NCBI GenBank assembly: GCA_025769875.1
Contig: JAGFNK010000291.1
Coordinates: forward strand, 1-64,000
DNA from: Russula earlei
Lineage: Eukaryota > Basidiomycota > Agaricomycetes > Russulales > Russulaceae
Reading direction: 5' to 3'
DNA: 64,000 bases
Numbering within the stretch: position 1 is the first letter of the stretch; every line of letters starts with the position of its first letter. Of the stretch, positions 1-12,284 are shown piece after piece. Below the pieces are notes generated by a model. The model made no database searches. It had not been told where the DNA came from and saw only the letters and a program-made list of their open reading frames with translations. The position numbers were made by a program, and so were the translations under genes.

Positions 1-1709
1 GTTGGCCTAGATGGTGTTACTCCCCTCCCTACCTTCATGCCGGTTGCTACCCAAGCGGCCATCAAAGGGCTAACACCACAACAAGTAGAAGGTCTTGGCG
101 TCACGCTGATCCTCAACAATACATATATCTGAACCTGCGTCCTGGAATCAAAGTATTGCTAGAAGCTGGGGGTGCGCATAAATTTCAGGGTTGGAACCAT
201 AATCTCCTTACGGTTTGTGATTTGGTAATTTGATCCGTGTGCTTCTCATCTGGGATGTAGGATAGTGGTGGTTTTCAGTTAGTATCACTTAAAAATTCAC
301 GACAATCACTGAAGAGGGAGCCCTTTTTTCGAGTCCATTCACAGGGGAACCAACTATGCTGACGGTGTGTGCTCCCAGTAATTCCTTCACACCCATCTCT
401 AACTTGTGCAGCCCGAAGAGAGCATTTCGATACAGCATGCCATTGGTGCTGACATCATCATGCAACTTGGATGACGTCGGTTTGTCTTGCGTTCTGTCAC
501 TGACGAGGCCGGGGATTCACTCCTGATTATTGAAAGTATCAAGTTAAACAGGTCGGCCCCAGAGTTGGCGACGCTATGCGGCGTTCCATTCGTTGGCTTG
601 ATCGGTGCATCGCGTTCCACGAGAAGTCAGGAAAGAGCGACATCCAAAATCTATTTGCCATTGTTCAGGGAGGACTTGATTCCGTGTTACGAGACGAATG
701 CCTCAATGAGATGACCAAGCGGCACGATCAAGTTGCTGGTTACGCCATTGGGGGACTAAGCGGAGGGGGAGGAAAAAGGCATGTCAGCACGTTCGGTTGT
801 CTGCATCTCTGGTTAAATAGAGTGATTCGTGTCAGATATCTTTTGGCGAATGTGAGTATCCCGCCTTTTTGTCGTTTCCATGTATTCGACTTCAATTTTA
901 GGATTGGCCAATGTACTGAGAAACTCCCAACTGACAGTGAGTTTGAAATTCCCTGTCGTTGTCGTTGCAACACCAATGATCGCTGCGTAGAACCCAGGTA
1001 TTCCATGGGTATCGGCTTCGCTGAAGGTATGCCGTTTTAAGACGATGGACCATCTGTTGAAAGTACCAGATCTGCTCGTGTGTGTCGCGTTGGGGGTCGA
1101 TATGGTAAGTCACTTAAGTCCTTCGCTGCTGAGAGGGTCTAGCCTTTGCCAGGCCGACTGCGTCTTTCCCACGAGAACTGCGCGGTTTGGGGTGGCGCTG
1201 ACCTTCAATGGGCCGCTCAATCTCAGTGAGTGGAAAGCTCTTGCAACTTGTGTCATGAGTCATGAATCTCTTTGATCTTTTCCCGTATCAGAACTAGCGA
1301 AACACGCGAAGGACGCCAAACCCATTGATTCTACATGCCCTTGTCCAGCGTGTAGCGATGGGGTGTCGAGGGCGACTTTACACCACATTGCCACTCATGA
1401 AACAGTGGCAGCACATGGTAAGTGATCTTGCCTTAGACTGATGTTACGCTCACTGCGGTCTTAGCAATCACATTACACAATCTCGCTTTCCAAGCACAGG
1501 TCATGGGTCAAGCACGCGACTCCATCATGGGCGGGACTTTCCCCAACTATCTCCGCCGTTTTTTCGCGGATTACTTCGGCGATGCTGGTTACCCTGAATG
1601 GTGCGTTAACGCTCTGCAGAGCGTCGGCGTCGATCTGCTCGAAGGGAATCCCCATGCTAAGGTTGTCAAAGGCGATGGAGTGAAGTGGGAGTATTCTGAT
1701 GCGGCGTGA
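1..1709 (+). CDS. Queuine tRNA-ribosyltransferase catalytic subunit (QTRT1/TGT-like), 5' partial, frame broken by small indels
   Basis: Exchanges guanine-34 for queuine in GUN-anticodon tRNAs as the catalytic half of a QTRT1-QTRT2 dimer (family knowledge). Visible blocks in order: [15 protein letters not shown] and the NTY loop (1-128), LRPG (about 133-145), DSGGFQ with the nucleophile-region Asp (261-278), ADIIMQL (about 448-470), [11 protein letters not shown] (577-610), [10 protein letters not shown] (652-682), AIGGLSGG (about 745-765), CVALGVDM (1081-1105), [12 protein letters not shown] (1158-1193), a CPCPAC zinc-site segment (about 1340-1357), and the C-terminal exon 1503-1709 ending in TGA. 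At least six GT..AG introns separate them. The frame breaks within otherwise conserved sequence near 130, 290 (A run), 471 (extra G) and 767 (G run). These are either true decay or homopolymer errors in the assembly; I cannot tell which. The N-terminus lies before the window. Confidence 0.85.
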
Positions 1710-2058
1710 CATTTTTTTCTTCATCACAGGTGGTGAGAGAATGACATGTCGAGATATCTCTGCACTCTTTCGTAGCGTAACGGCCTGTATTTCTCGCCCT
1801 CGGTTAGTGAAACACGCAATACAAATGCTTCAAGCGCCAAGGCTGGAGAGGCACAGACGGAGCCAAATTTAGAAGGGGCCTCTCAGTCTGAGTCATTGTT
1901 GGGTACACCGCGTCTGTATCTCTCGTGCACGCCATTGTGCCTCGGCACTGCTAACTTGTCGTTGCCATCTGCCTTTGTCAAACCATATATTTTCAAGGAA
2001 TCATTCTCGGCTCTCCTCTCCATCCACTCTATACTCGTCCTTTTATCAGACCTGTTTA
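1710..2058. other. Intergenic region, QTRT1-like 3' side to BCAS3-like 5' side
   Basis: About 350 bp of CpG-containing, unique-looking sequence between two same-strand genes. It should hold the 3' UTR of the first and the promoter and 5' UTR of the second. No clear TATA box, repeat or RNA gene was seen. Confidence 0.4.
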
Positions 2059-5000
2059 ATGCAAGGCAAAGGCCATAATGAATCACCCATCTCTTCCCAC
2101 AATGCTTTCGACTCCCATTCGATTCTTTCCCAATTCGAACATTCTCATAGCCCAGAGTCTTTCATGGATCTCCGGAAAGTCCAGGAATCGGGGGTCACCA
2201 CACAGCATGGATCAGTAGGAAGTCCCCGAGTGCCGGGCAATGAATTGGGTATCTACGATGCCCCCACCTTTACCGAGGATCGTTTGTCCCCTTTGGAAGC
2301 ATTCAGTGAGACCGCCGAGCCACTTGCAATGCGCATTTCCGAGGTTCCCTCGTGTCAAGAATCTCCAGGACACGTTCGTTCACCTATACTTTCTAAGTGA
2401 GTTTACAGTTCAAATCACATCATTTTCCTCGTGGTCCATCACGTCTTCATCGCACGTTGCGGTCAATCTACCTTTCCACCGACTCTCTCCTCGTTCTCGT
2501 CGTGTTACCCACCATTTTCCCTCCCCTCCAACTCTTATTGAGCCCATAAACTATCTCCGTGACTTTGGCAGGAGTTTGCTACATGGGCTGGCTTTCCTCA
2601 CGTATCTGAATCGCTTTGTGTGGTTTCGCGGAAGCATTACGCGTCAATTTCTTATCAAGACAACCATTTTACACTTATCACGGCCATCCTTCCAGCTTCT
2701 ACTCCTTTCGGATTCGAGTTATAACTCATACGCAAGGAAATTTCGTCACGTGCTTGGGGCCGACTTTGATTCGATGGTCCTTGTTTCTTATTTCTCTGCC
2801 TGGCCTTCTCTTGTTTGTTGAGTTAACCCTCTTGACCAGGCAACCGTCCCGCTTCGAAGGGCTCTCACGGACGGTGCGGAATTACGTTCCGACCTCTATA
2901 TCTATCGCCATACCATCTGCCTCGCCATCACCCCCGCGAGTTTCCCTTCCGATATCTTTTGGTCGCTTCATGTCACCAGCTCACTCGTCTGTTTCCTACG
3001 AAGGCACCACTAGGGCTGATCATCGCCGAAGTTGGGGAACCGAAGCAGGCACAAAGACGTTGGATGAAGTACTACGCTCGATCAACATCAATCCAGCCAA
3101 GGCATTACCCATCGCCCAGACCTTCCATGCTATCCTAGAAGTGATGACTCAGAATATATAACCTGGGCTCGTTGGGATGCTCTCCTCCCTATGGGGGCTG
3201 GTCCATCTATGTAATGATCCCTCGTCCACCCCTCATTTAGATTTTCATTCTCATGTTCTTCCGCAGACGGCTGCTTGTTCTTGGATATTTGTCTGGATTA
3301 CAGATTTGGGACTGCACCAATCTAGACTCCATTTCAGAGGTGTTGAACGTATCCTGCCTGGACTGGGGTCGCGTCTTACATGCAGGAGTTTTGCCGAGTC
3401 CCCCTCCAGTCGCTGCTGATGAATTTTTGGGCTCACGACCACTTCTCGGCATAATGTGTGACCAAATATCTACTAAGCCTATTTTGCACTGACGAGCCCT
3501 CACAGTGCTCAACGTCTGCATCAGGAACCGGACTTCCTTGTATATTCCCTTTCAGCCCATCAAGTTGTGAAGAGGCTCTCTATTCCGGGCATTGTGTCAT
3601 TTTCGGCCAATTCAAACGTTATAGTCATCGTAAGATATTTCCCCTTTGTCTCTGGCCCCTCTTAGCTTTCTATCTTAGAGCACATCAAGCCCAGACTCAC
3701 TCCGTATCATTTCATCTTGCACTTTCGCATCTCTGTCTATCATTTCTTCCGGCCTTTCTACCCTTATGCCTCAATTATCCTCGTCCTCAATAACGACCAC
3801 GAATCCTGATGCAACCTTACAACCCGCGATGAATGTTAATGAAGACGGCACCAATATTCGGCCCCGTCCCGTATTCGCGCTGTCCCATCGCTTTCTCGCT
3901 TACGTTTGTAGCACTTCCCCTGCTATAACCCCTGGACGGCAGCAAGCAAAAACGTCTGCTCGTACGGAGGGCGTCGATGTACATCTTGACATAAGCGGGA
4001 TGGCATTGCGCGTAGGTGGGTCCGTACTCAACGGAGTACGCACCTTAGGCAGTCGCGCTCTCACCGCTGCCCGTACTCGTATTTCGGATCCGCAATCTAC
4101 AGCCCCTTCTAAGCCACTCTCGCGGAGTGCCCCAGAGCACCTGACTCCCCTGGGGTCTGATGCACAGTCAATGCCCACGGGATGTCACGTGATGGTTCTT
4201 GACCTCTTACCAGTTATTGCACCATTGCCATCGTCTCAGGTGCCGGAACTTGTTGTTGAGATTCATCCGTCAAAACGTCAGCCCATATCAGCGCTGCAGT
4301 TTTCCGCTGACGGTAGTGCTCTCATGGTCGTCCCAAGCGATGGGCAAACCATCAAGGTTTTCCAACTGCGACCAGTACCACGCACCTTACGCTTCGTAAT
4401 TACTGAGTCGGAGCAGCTTGACGCGGAACAAAATTCTCCTACTGTGGTAAGTGTCTCCATGTTGATTGTGGGGCTTGATACTTACTCGTCTGAAGGAAAG
4501 TTCTCCTTGGCATATGTATGATCTTCGTCGGGGAAGGACGTCTGCCGTGGTTGAGAATCTCGATTGGGCCACTGATGGCCGTTGGATCGCTGTCGCCACC
4601 CAAAAGCGCACGGTTCACATCTTCGCCACGAACCCCTATGGTGGTCAGCCTGATGGGCAGAGCCACGTTAAAGGGAGGGTATGTAATTCTTCCAATTTGG
4701 TACGTTACTCTTCCCCATATGAAAGAGAAATGCCTTTTATTAATGTCCCCAGTTGTTGTCCACGAGTCTCCCTCCACTCGTCCGGTTGCGCTCTGGCCAA
4801 CCTCCGGCTAGTCGACCTTGTGCTCCACTCGCCTTCGTTTTTATCCACCCTAATGCTCATTCGCTTCCAAAGCGCTTACTTCCGCTTCCCACCGTCCTTT
4901 CCTCTCCATCGTCTACTGCTAGCTCTACTCGGTCGTCGCCATCGCGGGAGCCACTTTCGCCCCCCCACAAGGGTAGACGAGCTGATTTCCAAGACATTTT

Positions 5001-6149
5001 GATATTCGATCCCGTCGACGGCTCCCTTTCTTTACGGCGTTGTGCTGTCGGTCTCCGTCCGATTGAACAGACACTTTCCGTCCCAAGTTCGATTCCGGGC
5101 ATAGGTGGCACTAGTATATCTCTACCCTCTCGTCCGTCGCTTAGTCGTGGCAGTGCACCGTTACCCGCACCTACAATCGCCTTGCAAGCCAGGTCTTCTG
5201 GAGCAGTGCCGGGGGATGATAAGCCCACGGCGATTGTGGGGCACGAGTATGAGGTCGCCACATGGAATCTCAGGAGGGGTCGAGGCTGGCCTGTGGTGAA
5301 GGGATCGTTGCGACCTGAAGGCCACGTTGAGCTACTCAGCTCGACTTCTGCACCAAAGTACGTTTCTCTAGTCAGAAAATGACTTTCGTTCACACACTCT
5401 GTAGCTGGTTGTCATTTGCCGAACTCAGAACGTGTTCCCAATCCCCACAGGTACTTCCACGGTCGCTCTATCTTTCCCATCAATTTTTTTTCCACACTCT
5501 TGGTGACGATTACCATGGCCGACTTCGCCGATTCCAGCTTGACGCGCTTGGCCCAAAGATCGAGGTGCGAAAAGAGGTTGAGATCAGTGCGTATGCCGCT
5601 GGCGTGGGCGAAGCATTTATACACGGATCACACGACCCTACCCGTATTTCATCCTCCTTTGATGAGCCGTTGTCATCAGCCATGACCAGCGGGCTTGAAT
5701 ACCCTTCCTCGCCGCCAATAATTCCGATGTTCCCTAATGGAACGCCGGGCTCTTTCAAGAACTCGATTCCAATCCAACGGGTCGCTGCTGGTCTCAGTGA
5801 CGGCATGACAGAAGGTTTCGCGCGTGTCCGCAGGGAAATCGGTAGAGTTCGGAGTCCTCAACTAGTTCATCACAATGTGACGGCCGGCGTTCCATTAGAG
5901 TTCGGCGAGGAGGACGAAGACTTCGCATTATCCTATGGCGGCGATGGCGGTATATCTCCCCCGCGAGATGACGGCGGGTCCGCATCAGTGTCGACTCCAT
6001 CGTCAGGCCTAGATGCTGGAGATCAGAAGGTAGGCAACAGTGCTTGGCGGGATTGGGACGTTGAAGCCCCAAATGGGGACGACATGGAGGAACAGTTCCA
6101 AGAGTTCTCCGTTGTAGGCTTCATGGACGAAGAGCAGGATAGGCATTAA
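2059..6149 (+). CDS. BCAS3-domain WD40-repeat protein
   Basis: Multi-exon gene. BCAS3 proteins are beta-propeller proteins linked to autophagosome formation and the cytoskeleton (family knowledge). Recognisable parts: a Ser/Pro-rich N-terminus starting MQGKGHNESP; RTVRNYVP (about 2870-2895); the propeller strand LLVLGYLSGLQIWD with RPLLGI (3268-3455); HRFLAYV followed by the amphipathic GGSVLNGVRTLGSRAL segment (3885-4070); ALQFSADGSALMV (4297-4330); DGRWIAVATQKRTVHIFATNPYGGQP (about 4575-4650); VGHEYEVATWNLRRG (5235-5280); then the BCAS3 C-domain segment SHQFFFHTLGDDYHGRLRRFQLD (about 5475-5545) and an acidic tail ending in TAA at 6149. Introns are short; one is 4447-4495, and the exon joint near 3130-3150 is not resolved. 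The start at 2059 is the first ATG of the first open segment and is tentative. Domain order agrees with the family, so the identity is firm even where splice sites are not. Confidence 0.75.
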
Positions 6150-7101
6150 CGAAGCACAGTTATCGTTATCCTTCACATGGCGATGACCTCAGTAGTTGGA
6201 GGGGAGGCGGTATGATTTATTCTCCCTGTTGATAAACTGTACGATTTACTGCACTTACTAGTAGGAATGATTACGCCATTGGGACGTCATTTCTTGGTTA
6301 TTGCATCTTGAAGGTTAGAGACTGTTGTCATCAGTGATGAGTTCACCACTTCTAGGTTGGCCCATAGGTACATCATCATCAGTGTCATAATACTGCAGCA
6401 CTCTAGTGCAAGTAGGAACATATGGGTGAGATTGTGATGCTTGTACTGAACCCAAGAGAGACAGGAGAGTGGGTGAGCAAGTCCCCGTGGGATGCTAAAT
6501 GCAATGATTTACAGTTCAGATGGTGGCAAAGAGAGGGGACAATGAGGGTGCAAATTTCTATAGAGAAGCCATTGGGGTAATTAGGGTTACTCAGTCCTTT
6601 AGGCCAATGTAATCTGGTTGCAGCCACTTTCTTTGACCAATTTGGGATGGGACTGGTGGCTGAAACAAAGGTAATGTCCATCTTGTTGTCCTTTGGACTT
6701 TCACTCTCTGGCTTCATTGTCTTCCTTGTGCACCAATCTCTTAAGTCACAAGTCTTCTGCACCTGGATTGTGAGTGGTGCCCAACTGAGTAGTGACCAGG
6801 CTGTACCTTTGGTCCAGTTTGCAATATACACCAGAGCCTGACTGTTCAGAAAATTCCTAGCAGATGTGAATGAGGATACATGGATGGATAAAAATAAAAA
6901 TAACAATATATTATGAGTAGAAGGGGTAGGGTGAGTGACAAACAGTAGCAAGACTGGGAAAGCAAGTAGTGAGCCAGAGGGTGCAAGATGAGTGGGAGAA
7001 CAAATTCCAGTGCATTGCATGGTCTTCCATTGCAACTGCTCACATGATCCTGCAGCTAGCCATGATCCCCACACTGTAAAGGGACTGTTCTTAGAAATTT
7101 A
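6150..7101. other. Intergenic, becoming CpG-poor from about 6.3 kb
   Basis: Contains the 3' UTR of the BCAS3-like gene and then CpG-poor, repeat-like DNA up to the TTA target site of the element starting at 7102. A 223-codon open frame on the minus strand (7074-6403) has no recognisable domain and a composition like the surrounding repeat, so it is not called. No RNA gene was seen. Confidence 0.4.
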
Positions 7102-8305
7102 GGCCCCATACAGGTGTGATGAATGGGACATGACATTTGATTAATTTCTAATATCAGTTGTTCTTTTCTATAATATGTATTTGCATATGTATGATACACC
7201 AATAAAAAATTTATGCCCCTTCCAAGTCCATCCAAGTCCATCCAAGTCACCATTCCCCCCCCCCCTTCTGAGTCCATCCAGTGTCTGTCCCCCTGGTCAA
7301 TGCAATGGCTGATGACACCAGCCAGCAGAGGCTGTATTAGCAGCAGGTACAACTGTTGAACCAGAACCCTGATGGATCAGAGAAGGCAAAGACCTCTCCA
7401 GTAAGGTTCTAGATCTGACAATAGATGTTATGTGTTAGATAGAACAATTGGAGATACAGTTATGGGACTAGGGTTATGCTCTCTATGATATCTAGCATGT
7501 GTAGCCTTATGCTGCATCTGAACATTTCTACATCACACAACACTGGATGTGCAATATAGTGGACACCTGTACTCACCCATAATGGTCACAGGAACTGCCC
7601 TGGACCATATGTGTATAAATACCCTACTTGTAGACAAGTATACATATCACTCTACACCCCAATATCACTTGAGCATTAGCACAACCTCTTAGGTGGGTTG
7701 CTTAGCCTGTTAGCTGTGCTCTATGTGGTGCAACAACAACTGTGACACTGTAAGGTATGTGATCTGGCAAGCACAAAATCATGGGCACAGCAGGTGCACC
7801 CATGATGCATCATATTTGAGTTATTCCTTATGCCCCCTTTATTAATTATTGCTTGATCTCACTTAGTCTAGACTCCCTTTCATCATACTGCCTGCCTCTC
7901 TGTATATAAACTCCTCAGCTATTCTCTGGATGAATAACAATCCTCTTTTGTGTTTCTCACACTTGCCTGCAAAAAGCAGGAAGTCAAACAACTGCATAAC
8001 TACTGCTAACTCCCTTAGTTCCTCCCTGTTCATACTTGCCCTTGGATCATGCCCCACGAACTCTACATGCCTGTGGTGGCATGCTACAACACCAACAAGT
8101 TCTGATCATTTTACATGTTATTCAGGTACACATGTCATGACATCACACATATGCAACTACATGAATTACAGAAAAAAGACTGATATCAGTTAATGTCATG
8201 TCCCTTCCATCACACCTGTCACTCACACCTGTCACCTGGAAAATACTGAAATCCAAGTCCCAAGTTCAAGTTCCAAGAGAGAAATCTTGGTTGCTGTATG
8301 AGGCC
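7102..8305. mobile_element. Non-autonomous PIF/Harbinger-like element with TTA target duplication
   Basis: Left end GGCCCCATACAGGTG and right end CTGTATGAGGCC are inverted and are flanked by TTA on both sides (7099-7101 and 8306-8308), the 3-bp duplication typical of PIF/Harbinger. The subterminal stretches (GGTGTGATGA..., and the CACACCTGTCAC and CAAGTTCAAG motifs near 8210-8280) match those of the other Harbinger ends here at 14644, 16085, 25743 and 59997. The interior has no coding capacity: it holds three tandem GTCCATCCAA units (7221-7250), a C run and a TATA-like GTGTATAAATACC at about 7611. It ends less than 100 bp from the stop codon of the DNAJC3-like gene. Confidence 0.75.
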
Positions 8306-8401
8306 TTAGAGATTGGTGAACCTTTTGTATTATACAGCATGTAATAATGCACAGTAAGTACACCAGAGAGGACAACATGGGAGCATGACTCCGAAATGGA
8401 C

Positions 8402-10366
8402 TCAATGGCGGCCACCCGGGAAATGGAATGAGAAACCTCCTGGCACACCACCACTTGGACGGAACTGGAATCCGCTGCCTGCAGCTTGTTGGAAGAATTG
8501 GGCAAATGGGTGTCCTCCGGAGCCACCTGCGAAAGACCCTCCAGGGAAAGGACCGCCTTGGCTTTGCATCGGGTCATTTGGGTCATCACCATTGTCGTAG
8601 CGTTGCCGCAGCTCTGGATTGGACAACACTTCGTACGCCTCATTCACAATAGCCATCTTTGCTTCGCTGCCGCCCTTATCTGGATGTGCGGCGAGCACAG
8701 CCTTGTGGCTACGAAGGAAACAGTTAGTCTGCTAACAGATGTACGGCATTTGAAGCAAGCACGCACTATGCCTTCTTAATCGTCTTTGCATCTGCATCGC
8801 GTGAGACGCTAAGCATTTTGTAATAATCTTTGTGCCTCGACTGCTTCAACAGGCGCTGCGCCTTTGACAGACGGGAATGGATCTTGTTTACTCTCCGGAA
8901 TCAGCTCTCTGTACCTACAAGGATTGAAGAAAACATACCTCTCGGTTCCCGCCTCCACTTGCTTCCCATGCCCTTTCGAAAGCACGTACCGCCTCCTCCC
9001 ACTCTTCACGCGCAAGCAATGCCTCTCCTTTACCCAGAAGGCCATCAATGTCCTTCTCGTTGCCCGCCATTCGTAAAAGCTCATCGCACCACTGTTCGCC
9101 TGCCCGTGCCTGACGGAGTTGGACATGTGCACGGCACAGCGCACGCAAGATCGCGGCTCTTCTTGGGCTTGCTCTTTCTGGTGGTGGTATAGATACGGCC
9201 TCGCTTGGAGCTGCATCCTGCCCCACTGCATTTTCAAATGCCGCCAGAAAGCCACTTCCTGGGGCACTGAGGGTGGCCTCTTTTGGCGCAGGGCCAAGAA
9301 TGAACGTGATTATCCCGTGCCAATCCTCTGCAGCCATCAAACCATCGAGTTTGTTGAACTGCTTGTCAAGAGATTTGACCAGGCGATGAGCTGACAGACA
9401 AGGCTTGGAGTCAGGGTCATAATGCAAACATTGCTTAAGGTTGGCCATCGCAATATTTGATGCGGAGGAGCCTAAGTAAAAATATGATATTCGAAAAATT
9501 CGCATGTACGCGTCTGTCGACGGCGAGGTAATCTGGGTGAGCCGACTATGGGACCGAGTGAGCAAACACTCCAGGCAAAATTCACGAAAGCGAACCTCAA
9601 GTCGCTCACTGCTTCTTCAAAGTCACCTGCCGCAAGCGCGCAATTCGCACGCTGTTGTCTTAAAGCGACCGAATGTGATGCGACACGAAGACCCTGGGTG
9701 GCGCTCTCTTCGCAAGCTGTCCAAAGCTTGGCCTTCTGGGCTTGTGCTGCCTTGCGCGCTGAAGCTTCCCCGTCTGCTACGTCCAGTAATAGTTCACGTG
9801 CAATTGCGTCGTCTTTGGCCGAATATTGCTTGAGAGCCTCTCTTGCGTCCGCCCATCGGCCCTCTTTGGCATAAATTTTCGCTTTCATTAGGTATGCTTT
9901 CTTGAATGTTTCTGAGGCAAGGGTGAGAACTTGTTCAAAGTCGGCGAGCGCGTATGTGTGCCTGCCGAGAGAGAAATATGCTGTGGCGCGTTTATAATAT
10001 AGCGTGGGATCCACTGGCGATTGTTCTGCAAGACGTATTAGCAAGCGTTCGAATGAAATGGTACGGACTCTCGGATAAGACAATGTGATGGAAAGTAGAA
10101 GAGGGAAGTCACGTATGTGTTTCATGAGGGATCCCGGGAATACGCATGTGGTTTCCGGTGTGCATAGTGTGACCAAACGTACCTATTGCCTCAGAGTAAG
10201 CTTTCGCTGCATCGAGGAATGTTCCGGCTGATAGCAAAGTATTTGCACTGTTTATAAGGGGTTGCAGACCGGGGGGGTATAATGCAGAACCTGCACTTGA
10301 ATCCGCGAGAACAGAAAGGGTGGTGAGTAGGATGGACAACCCGTAGAGGAGTAAGGGCGGGGGCAT
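8402..10366 (-). CDS. ER co-chaperone, TPR + J-domain protein of the DNAJC3/P58IPK type
   Basis: Five exons read cleanly: 10366-10183, 10025-9596, 9545-8939, 8882-8767, 8708-8402. Together they give exactly 548 codons (547 residues plus TGA). Introns are 157, 50, 56 and 58 bp with GT..AG ends. Residues 1 to about 22 (MPPPLLLYGLSILLTTLSVLA) form a signal peptide. TPR-like helical repeats follow (YKRATAYFSLGRH, KKAYLMKAKIY, ALRQQRANCALAAGDFEEAV, DIDGLLGKGEALL), then KAQRLLKQSRHKDYYKMLSV, the J-domain with the HPD triad in AAHPDKGG, and a Gly/Phe-rich tail. In the family this lumenal protein delivers unfolded clients to BiP and is induced in the unfolded-protein response. The start is fixed by the only ATG preceding the signal peptide. 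The intact frame shows that sequence quality is good in this part of the window. Confidence 0.9.
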
Positions 10367-10715
10367 GGCGAACGGAAGGCAAGGGGATTGTGAATGAACG
10401 CTTCGCTGCGTACCAACGGTTGAAGTTGAAGTTGGTTGAACTTTTTGACACGTTTCCGGTGATGTCTATATGAAGGTATAAATTCTCACGACTCGGCCAG
10501 CTAACGATACGATACGATAATAAGAGTAGAACGGTGACCGCACCAGCTCCGGCGGCTCAGCTCTGTTAGAACTGCAAGACAATCAATGTTGTCATCGACT
10601 TGAACTGGAAAGATCCAAAGTTATGACGGTACGCTACGCTTGGCATCATGTCACGTGAGCCCCACATTCCCGTTGTCCGCTTGCTCAGGCGTGGGATACC
10701 GTTTCCATCACTCTT
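10367..10715. promoter_or_regulatory. Shared divergent promoter region (DNAJC3-like / mannitol-1-phosphate dehydrogenase)
   Basis: About 350 bp separate the two start codons of oppositely transcribed genes. It includes TATA-like GTATAAATTC at about 10475 and a short CGATA tandem repeat at about 10504-10518. No known stress element could be assigned with confidence. Confidence 0.35.
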
Positions 10716-11912
10716 ATGCAAGGGCCGCAAGCGAATCATCCTCAGGCCGTCCACTTCGGCGCCGGCAACATTGGGCGGGGTTTCATCGGCGCTCTTCTTG
10801 CGGAATCAGGATACTTCGTCGTTTTCGCCGACGTCGACAAGATACTTGTCAAGGAGCTGAATTCGCATGAATCGTACGAAGTTCACGTCCTTGAGAAGGC
10901 AGAACGTACAGAGGAGATCCACTCTTTTGCCGGCGTATCGTCACGGGCGGACGAGGTCACCCACTTCATCGCGAGTCCTTCTACTCGGCTCATCACAACC
11001 GCTGTCGGACCCAACAAACTTGAGAAGATCGCACCCGCCATCGCTAAGGGCTTAAAAGAGCGTCGCGTCGCAAACGCTGGTGGGCTTAACGTGATCGCGT
11101 GCGAGAACATGGTAGGCCAGACGGAAACGCTCGGGAGATACGTTCAATGCCATCTCTCGCAAGAGGAGAATGCGTGGCTGTCGGACAGTATCGGCTTTGC
11201 CAACTGTTCCGTCGACCGTATCGTTCCAGCACCAGGATCCTCACACCCCGAAAACCCGCTCGACGTTGGCGTGGAAGGCTTTTTCGAATGGGTCGTCGAT
11301 GAGACCGCGCTGCGTGCACCGATCGACCCGCCCGTGCAAGGGATGACGCTTACGGGTTCGCTCCAGGCGTACATCGAACGCAAGCTGTTCACCCTCAATT
11401 GCGGGCACGCCATTACTGCCTACCTCGGGTTCATTCACGGATTTGACCAGATCGATCAAGCTCTAAAAAACAAAGAGATATTGGAGGACGTCCGCGGCGC
11501 GCTTCGGGAAAGTGGCGCTGCCCTGGCGAAGAAGCATGGCTTCGAGGCCAAGGAACACGAGCTGTACATTGAGCGCGTGCTCTCCCGCTTCGCAAACCCC
11601 AAGTTACACGACGATGTGGAACGTGTGGGTCGTCAGCCCCTACGCAAGCTAGCGAAGGGCGACCGACTCTTAGGGCCAACAATAATGGCGAGAGAATATG
11701 GCCTTCCCATCGATCATCTTGCGCGTGGGATCGCAGCCGCGTTCTTGTTTGACGTGAAGGATGACCCACAGAGCGTCGAACTGATGGAAAAGGTTGACCA
11801 GGTTGGCATCGAGCGTGCCGTCGCTGAATATACCGGATTTGGGGTGGATAGCGACGAGCACCGCAAGATTCTTTCAGCATACAAGGAACTCGAGGCGATG
11901 AAGTATGAATGA
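10716..11912 (+). CDS. Mannitol-1-phosphate 5-dehydrogenase
   Basis: An intact, intronless 398-residue protein. It catalyses NAD(H)-linked interconversion of fructose 6-phosphate and D-mannitol 1-phosphate in the cytosol, a route to the storage and stress polyol mannitol (EC 1.1.1.17, family knowledge). Evidence: an N-terminal Rossmann motif HFGAGNIGRGFIG (about residues 13-25), DVD at the end of beta-2, NAGGLNVIACENM, and the polyol-specific long-chain dehydrogenase catalytic pattern KLFTLNCGH, giving Lys223, Asn228 and His232. The C-terminal helical domain includes IERVLSRFANPKLHDDVERVGRQP and PIDHLARGIAAAFLFD. Length is close to that of fungal and bacterial family members (about 380-400). 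The start at 10716 is the first ATG before the Rossmann motif. The absence of introns is unusual beside the intron-rich neighbours. Confidence 0.93.
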   Translation: MQGPQANHPQAVHFGAGNIGRGFIGALLAESGYFVVFADVDKILVKELNSHESYEVHVLEKAERTEEIHSFAGVSSRADEVTHFIASPSTRLITTAVGPNKLEKIAPAIAKGLKERRVANAGGLNVIACENMVGQTETLGRYVQCHLSQEENAWLSDSIGFANCSVDRIVPAPGSSHPENPLDVGVEGFFEWVVDETALRAPIDPPVQGMTLTGSLQAYIERKLFTLNCGHAITAYLGFIHGFDQIDQALKNKEILEDVRGALRESGAALAKKHGFEAKEHELYIERVLSRFANPKLHDDVERVGRQPLRKLAKGDRLLGPTIMAREYGLPIDHLARGIAAAFLFDVKDDPQSVELMEKVDQVGIERAVAEYTGFGVDSDEHRKILSAYKELEAMKYE

Positions 11913-12284
11913 CAAATGAACACAACGAAGATTTTGTTGTCATTCTTGCCATGCTTAATGGTGTACTGCTAATCGATTAATCTACCTGTTTGAGTCGTGT
12001 ATGTTGTGTGAAATGCGATCCCCACAAGGATTGCAGTATCACGAACGCGTCTGGGCCCCATGGCGGGTCTGAAACGACGAACGCTTCCTAGCCAACAAAG
12101 ACTCGCAGACAGGCCACTGCAATCGACGCCTCATCAAGGGAGGCTTGAGATTGAGATGGTCCTGAGCACCCGTTGTTATTCACGATAGGCAGGTAGACCA
12201 CTAGGGAAAAGAAATAAGGGCCATCGCAAGAATCGGTCGTGTACACAAAACTCTGGGGCGTAATATTCATTTCAGCACAGTAGA

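Noticed and set aside
5080..5100. tRNA T-arm-like string GTTCGATTCC
   Set aside because: Falls within coding sequence of the BCAS3-like gene; no acceptor stem or anticodon arm around it.
6403..7074. A 223-codon minus-strand open frame between BCAS3-like and the MITE
   Set aside because: Repeat-like CpG-poor composition, no domain, no splice-consistent extension.
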